Part shown: positions 61,133 to 64,000 of the stretch, one piece after another | Position numbering within the stretch: position 1 is the stretch's first letter | Layout of the letters: each line of letters begins with the position of its first letter | Source: Coriaria nepalensis | Taxonomy: Eukaryota; Streptophyta; Magnoliopsida; Cucurbitales; Coriariaceae | Length of the DNA stretch: 64,000 nucleotides | Reading direction: 5' to 3' | NCBI GenBank assembly: GCA_027186245.1 | Contig: CP114490.1 | Span: 15,001 to 79,000 of the forward strand | The notes under the pieces: model-generated | The model's database searches: none | Seen by the model: the letters and a program-made list of their open reading frames with translations, nothing else | Told to the model about the DNA's origin: nothing | Program-made: the position numbers and the translations under genes

Positions 61133-62460
61133 TCAGGTGAGTTTATTGATGGATAATAAGTTGCAGTCTAGATTTGGAACTAATTGGACTGAGTGTAGGG
61201 TAAGGTCTTTTGATATTGTGATGGACCCTAAACCGGCCACCTTTAAGAGTGAGCCATCTGCAATTCTAACCGTCAAATTTTCATAAGAAGGGGTAAAAGT
61301 ACTAAAGAGAGCTTTGTCACCAGTCATGTGGTCTGATGCTCCAGAGTCCTTTTTCTTCATAGTATTTAGGGCAGTAGCGAAGTAATCTTTTTGAGCTATG
61401 GACTCGGTTCCAATAGTTGAGGAGGGTTGTGAGGATGATGGTGACTGATTGAGCAGTTTCTTCAGTAGATCAAGTTGTTCCTTGCTGAACACATTAGATT
61501 TACCGGTTGTAGTAGGTTCCTCCAAGAGACTATGGTTTCCACAGCCTTCTTTGTAAGGCTGTCATGATGGTTTCCAATCTGTTGGTTTGCCATGGATTTT
61601 CCGGCATGTGCCTTTAACATGTCCAGGTTTCCTGCAGTGCTCACACCATGGATGTTCTTTCTTTTTCCTATTCTCACTTGATTGATACTAAGAGTCTCTA
61701 ACTACTAAGGCCAAGACTTCCATATTTTGAGTTGCTAGGTGAGTTTTTAGCATTACCATTTTTTTGCTTTCCTCTTTCCTTACTTTAGAAAAAACCTCTT
61801 TTACACTCTGTGGAGGTTTATAACCTTGAATTCTTCCTCTTGCTTCATCTAGATTATGATTTAGTCCAATTAGGAATTTCTACAATCTTTTCCTTTGGAC
61901 AATTTGCTTGTATAGTTAGATGTCTTCAATGCACTTCCATTGATGAATTTCACACAAATCTAGTTGTTGTCAGTAGCAAGTAAGGGCATTGTAGTATTGA
62001 GTTACAGTCAATTCTCCTTGCCGTAAGTCATGTAGGTTACTCTCTATATCGAATAGTTCCAAGGTGTTCTCATTGTTTGAGTAGGTCTCCTTAACTGCGT
62101 CACATATCTCTGTGGCTGTTTCATATAACAGAGAGTTTTCTCCAACATCAATAGTCATGGAATTTATGAGTCATGACATGACCATACTATTTTTAGCCTT
62201 CCATACCCTAAATTTTGGATCATCTTTTTCTGGTTTGGTTATAGATATTCGTCCTTTCCTTTTCTGCAGATATACATCATTACTGAATGAGACCATTGAA
62301 CATAACTGTTCTCATTCAGTTTGTGCCCAGTGATTATGACTTGATTGTTCTCCGAGTTTCCATGGTTGCCACCGACCATGATTTCGTGATTGGAGGTATT
62401 TTCTAAGTTTGAAACAGAAGGAGAATCTAGTTTTCCTGTAGCCATCCCGTACTTTGTCAT
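61133..62460 (-). pseudogene. Copia gag and protease, interrupted
   Basis: It starts at 62460 with GHKLNENSYVQWSHSVMMYI, the copia gag N-terminal motif, and LRQGELTVTQYYNAL follows at about 62000. A CCHC knuckle (WCEHCRKPGHVKGTC) lies near 61650-61600. The protease piece 61525-61133 has the DSGASDHMTG active site and ends CNLLSINKLT. Several stops and shifts intervene. Confidence 0.85.
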
Positions 62461-62493
62461 GAGGGATTGATTTGCTAGGGTTTAGTGGATATG

Positions 62494-62507
62494 TGACTCT
62501 GATACCA
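62494..62507 (-). promoter_or_regulatory. Primer-binding site of intronic copia element
   Basis: The minus strand reads TGGTATCAGAGTCA two bases inside the 5' LTR, the standard copia site complementary to the 3' end of initiator tRNA-Met. Confidence 0.9.
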
Positions 62508-62509
62508 TG

Positions 62510-62735
62510 TGAATTTTAGAGATAAAATAAATTTGTATTCATCTACTAAATTTTACATTTAAGTTTCTTTATATAGGAGAGAAAACCCAGTTTAACTACA
62601 CAAAACGTACCTAAACAGATTCTATTAGAATCCCTAGAAAATAGCAACTACCTAGCTACTAATCTGCACTTAATCACCAAACAAATCAAACTAATTTGTT
62701 TGCTGAAGTGTGAATCTATCTTACAATATTCTACA
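62510..62735 (-). repeat. 5' LTR of intronic copia element
   Basis: 226 bases, matching 57496-57725, followed by the GAGAC target copy. Confidence 0.93.
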
Positions 62736-63453
62736 GAGACCAAATATATTAACAATTAAAAAAGCAAATAAATGACTATGAAAGAATCGAGTTCCCAATC
62801 CATTGAAAATAATAAAGCAATGAGCTTCTGATAGTCGGACAAAAAACGAATTAATTCAAACATGGGATATTCCAATTGTTTTTGCAGGATCAGGTAACTG
62901 AAAATTTTACAAATTGCCTAATATAAGAATTACTCCTGATACTTTGTCAGGGAGCTAAAACAGAAAAAAAAGCTTAAGAAAACAGATATTAAATCAGATG
63001 TAATGATCTTATCTTCACTTGGAGTTTTCAGAACTTCGCTCGGCTAAGAAGTAGGAGGTATATATCACCTCCTTTTAGGATTTATTTTCCTCAAAACAAT
63101 AATATAGCTTCATTTTAGCTTAGCTGGAATTATTCCTTTTTCATTTTTTCTATTTTTTTTTCTTTTTCCTAGCAGGCAAGCCCTAAACTTAATCACAAAC
63201 GATAAGCAGAATCGAACTATTTAAGCCATTTCCACACAATCAAACAACATGGATACAAACTCCTTTACAAATATTAACAAGCAAAAGCCTCGGTGCAATA
63301 CCATTTCTCCATTGTTTTCTAAGAAGCTAAACAAGGGGAACACACGTCATAGCTTCCCAAATCAATAGCATACTTGGAAAAGAAAAAGGCTAAGAAATCC
63401 AATTAAACGAAGAGCAAAAATTAAAATTTGATCGAGGTGAAAGAGAACTGTAC

Positions 63454-63640
63454 CTTAGAATTAGAGGATTTAACAGGAAAAGATTCGATCATTCACTTAT
63501 ATTCCTTGTCTGTCAATTTCAGCATCAAATTTTCTTCTGCTCTTTCTCTAGGGTTTGTTTGTCAGAGAAACCTCAGGCAATTTGGGAATGAAATTCTATT
63601 TGGCCATAAAGCTAATTAAGATGCAGAGAGGGCAAAAATG
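63454..63640 (-). promoter_or_regulatory. Probable non-coding first exon and promoter of the RSRC2-like gene
   Basis: The exon ends at 63454 with a good minus-strand donor (CTAAG|GTACAG). Pyrimidine-rich leader text on the minus strand and an ACGTGGAGT element near 63663 lie upstream. The exact start is not visible. Confidence 0.4.
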
Positions 63641-63779
63641 GAAATGCGGTCGAGCGAATAACTCCACGTGTAGGGAGGAGATTCATTTTGTCATCACCGA
63701 AGCGAAAACACGTTTTTCGTGAAATTATACTTCTTCTGCACAAAGTCCTTCTAAATTATACTTATACCCCAGATTTCAT

Positions 63780-64000
63780 AATTCCCTTCCTCACCTCTAG
63801 GTAGAAATAAAGCTCTCATTTTTATGCACCACCATAAACACCAACTTCCAGTTTCCGAGCAGTAATCGCTGCCCATGTTTCAATCACCGTGTAGGCTCGT
63901 CGTCGAGCTTCAACTCCTCTAAGGTAACCCCTCCCCCCTCTCTCTTTTCCTGGTTCATTACGATTCTTCTTGTTTTATTTCTTCATGAGCTTCAACTCCT
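63780..64000 (+). other. Possible 5' leader of a divergent gene running off the window
   Basis: CT-rich, gene-leader-like sequence with a donor-like CTCTAAG|GTAACC near 63921 and a repeated GAGCTTCAACTCCT (near 63904 and 63987). A divergent promoter shared with the RSRC2-like gene would lie at about 63640-63800. No protein is visible yet. Confidence 0.3.

Larger units (their letters stand above)
57491..62740 (-). mobile_element. Ty1/copia retrotransposon inserted in the RSRC2-like 5'-UTR intron
   Basis: LTRs at 57496-57725 and 62510-62735 are flanked by GAGAC on both sides (57491-57495, 62736-62740). In minus orientation the primer-binding site TGGTATCAGAGTCA lies at 62507-62494, complementary to initiator tRNA-Met. 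The polypurine tract GGAGGGGAAG lies directly before the 3' LTR. Gag, protease, integrase, RT and RNase H are in copia order but interrupted by stops. The LTRs differ at roughly 20 positions by eye, so it is not a recent insertion. It is oriented in the same sense as the host gene. Confidence 0.95.
57470..63453 (-). other. 5'-UTR intron of the RSRC2-like gene, enlarged by a copia insertion
   Basis: The acceptor TTTCAG ends at 57470. The likely donor is TCTAAG|GTACAG at 63453, with a non-coding exon upstream (63454 to about 63560). Subtracting the copia element and one target copy leaves an intron of about 740 bases. The donor is inferred from the sequence only. Confidence 0.55.

Noticed and set aside
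1..64000. tRNA, rRNA or snRNA genes
   Set aside because: I scanned for tRNA B-box-like GGTTCGAAT text and conserved rRNA words and found no supported candidate. The tRNA-like matches are only retrotransposon primer-binding sites. A tRNAscan-SE run would settle it.

Overview
The window is nuclear DNA of a flowering plant, most likely a eudicot. Support comes from multi-exon genes with GT-AG introns, AT-rich intergenic DNA, plant-specific families (a PIN auxin carrier, a CDPK-related kinase), and Ty1/copia and Ty3/gypsy LTR retrotransposons that make up roughly 45% of the bases. I cannot name the species. The PIN protein looks like the SoPIN1/PIN1 group; Brassicaceae are reported to lack SoPIN1, so a non-Brassicaceae eudicot is a reasonable guess.

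Layout, left to right. 1-1839 (+): 3' part of a RING-containing SNF2 helicase gene (Rad5/HLTF type). 1840-8283: intergenic DNA with an LTR-like fragment, a frameshifted short-chain dehydrogenase exon beside it, and a 360-bp heptamer microsatellite. 8284-15349: a non-autonomous gypsy element with gag and an antisense 3' ORF but no pol. 16705-19459 (+): complete PIN gene, 6 exons, 600 aa. 19460-24627: intergenic. 24897-27689 (+): complete CDPK-related kinase, 11 coding exons, 582 aa, one GC-AG intron. 27990-38486: a complete but dead Tat-lineage gypsy element with a CATTT target-site duplication. 38734-41373 (+): O-fucosyltransferase-like membrane protein, 413 aa. 42954-44719 (+): dual-specificity phosphatase with C-terminal zinc-binding region, 365 aa. 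45922-47803 (-): F-box protein, 398 aa. About 48080-53070 (-): old copia remnant. 55336-63600 (-): RSRC2/SMAP-like SR-rich protein, 457 aa, whose 5'-UTR intron holds a copia element (57496-62735) flanked by GAGAC. The last 150 bases may begin another gene on the + strand.

The host genes are ordinary and unrelated in function: DNA-damage tolerance, auxin transport, kinase signalling, Golgi glycosylation, phosphatase, SCF ubiquitin ligase and RNA processing. All exon joins were checked by hand for reading phase. I found no clearly new biological system. The items most worth a second look are two related Tat-type gypsy elements that share an antisense 3' ORF and a 64-69-bp tandem array, a localised strongly G-to-A-biased tract at the end of one 3' LTR, two tandem duplications inside copia coding domains, the GC-AG intron in the kinase gene, and upstream ORFs in the PIN leader. 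No tRNA, rRNA or CRISPR features were seen.
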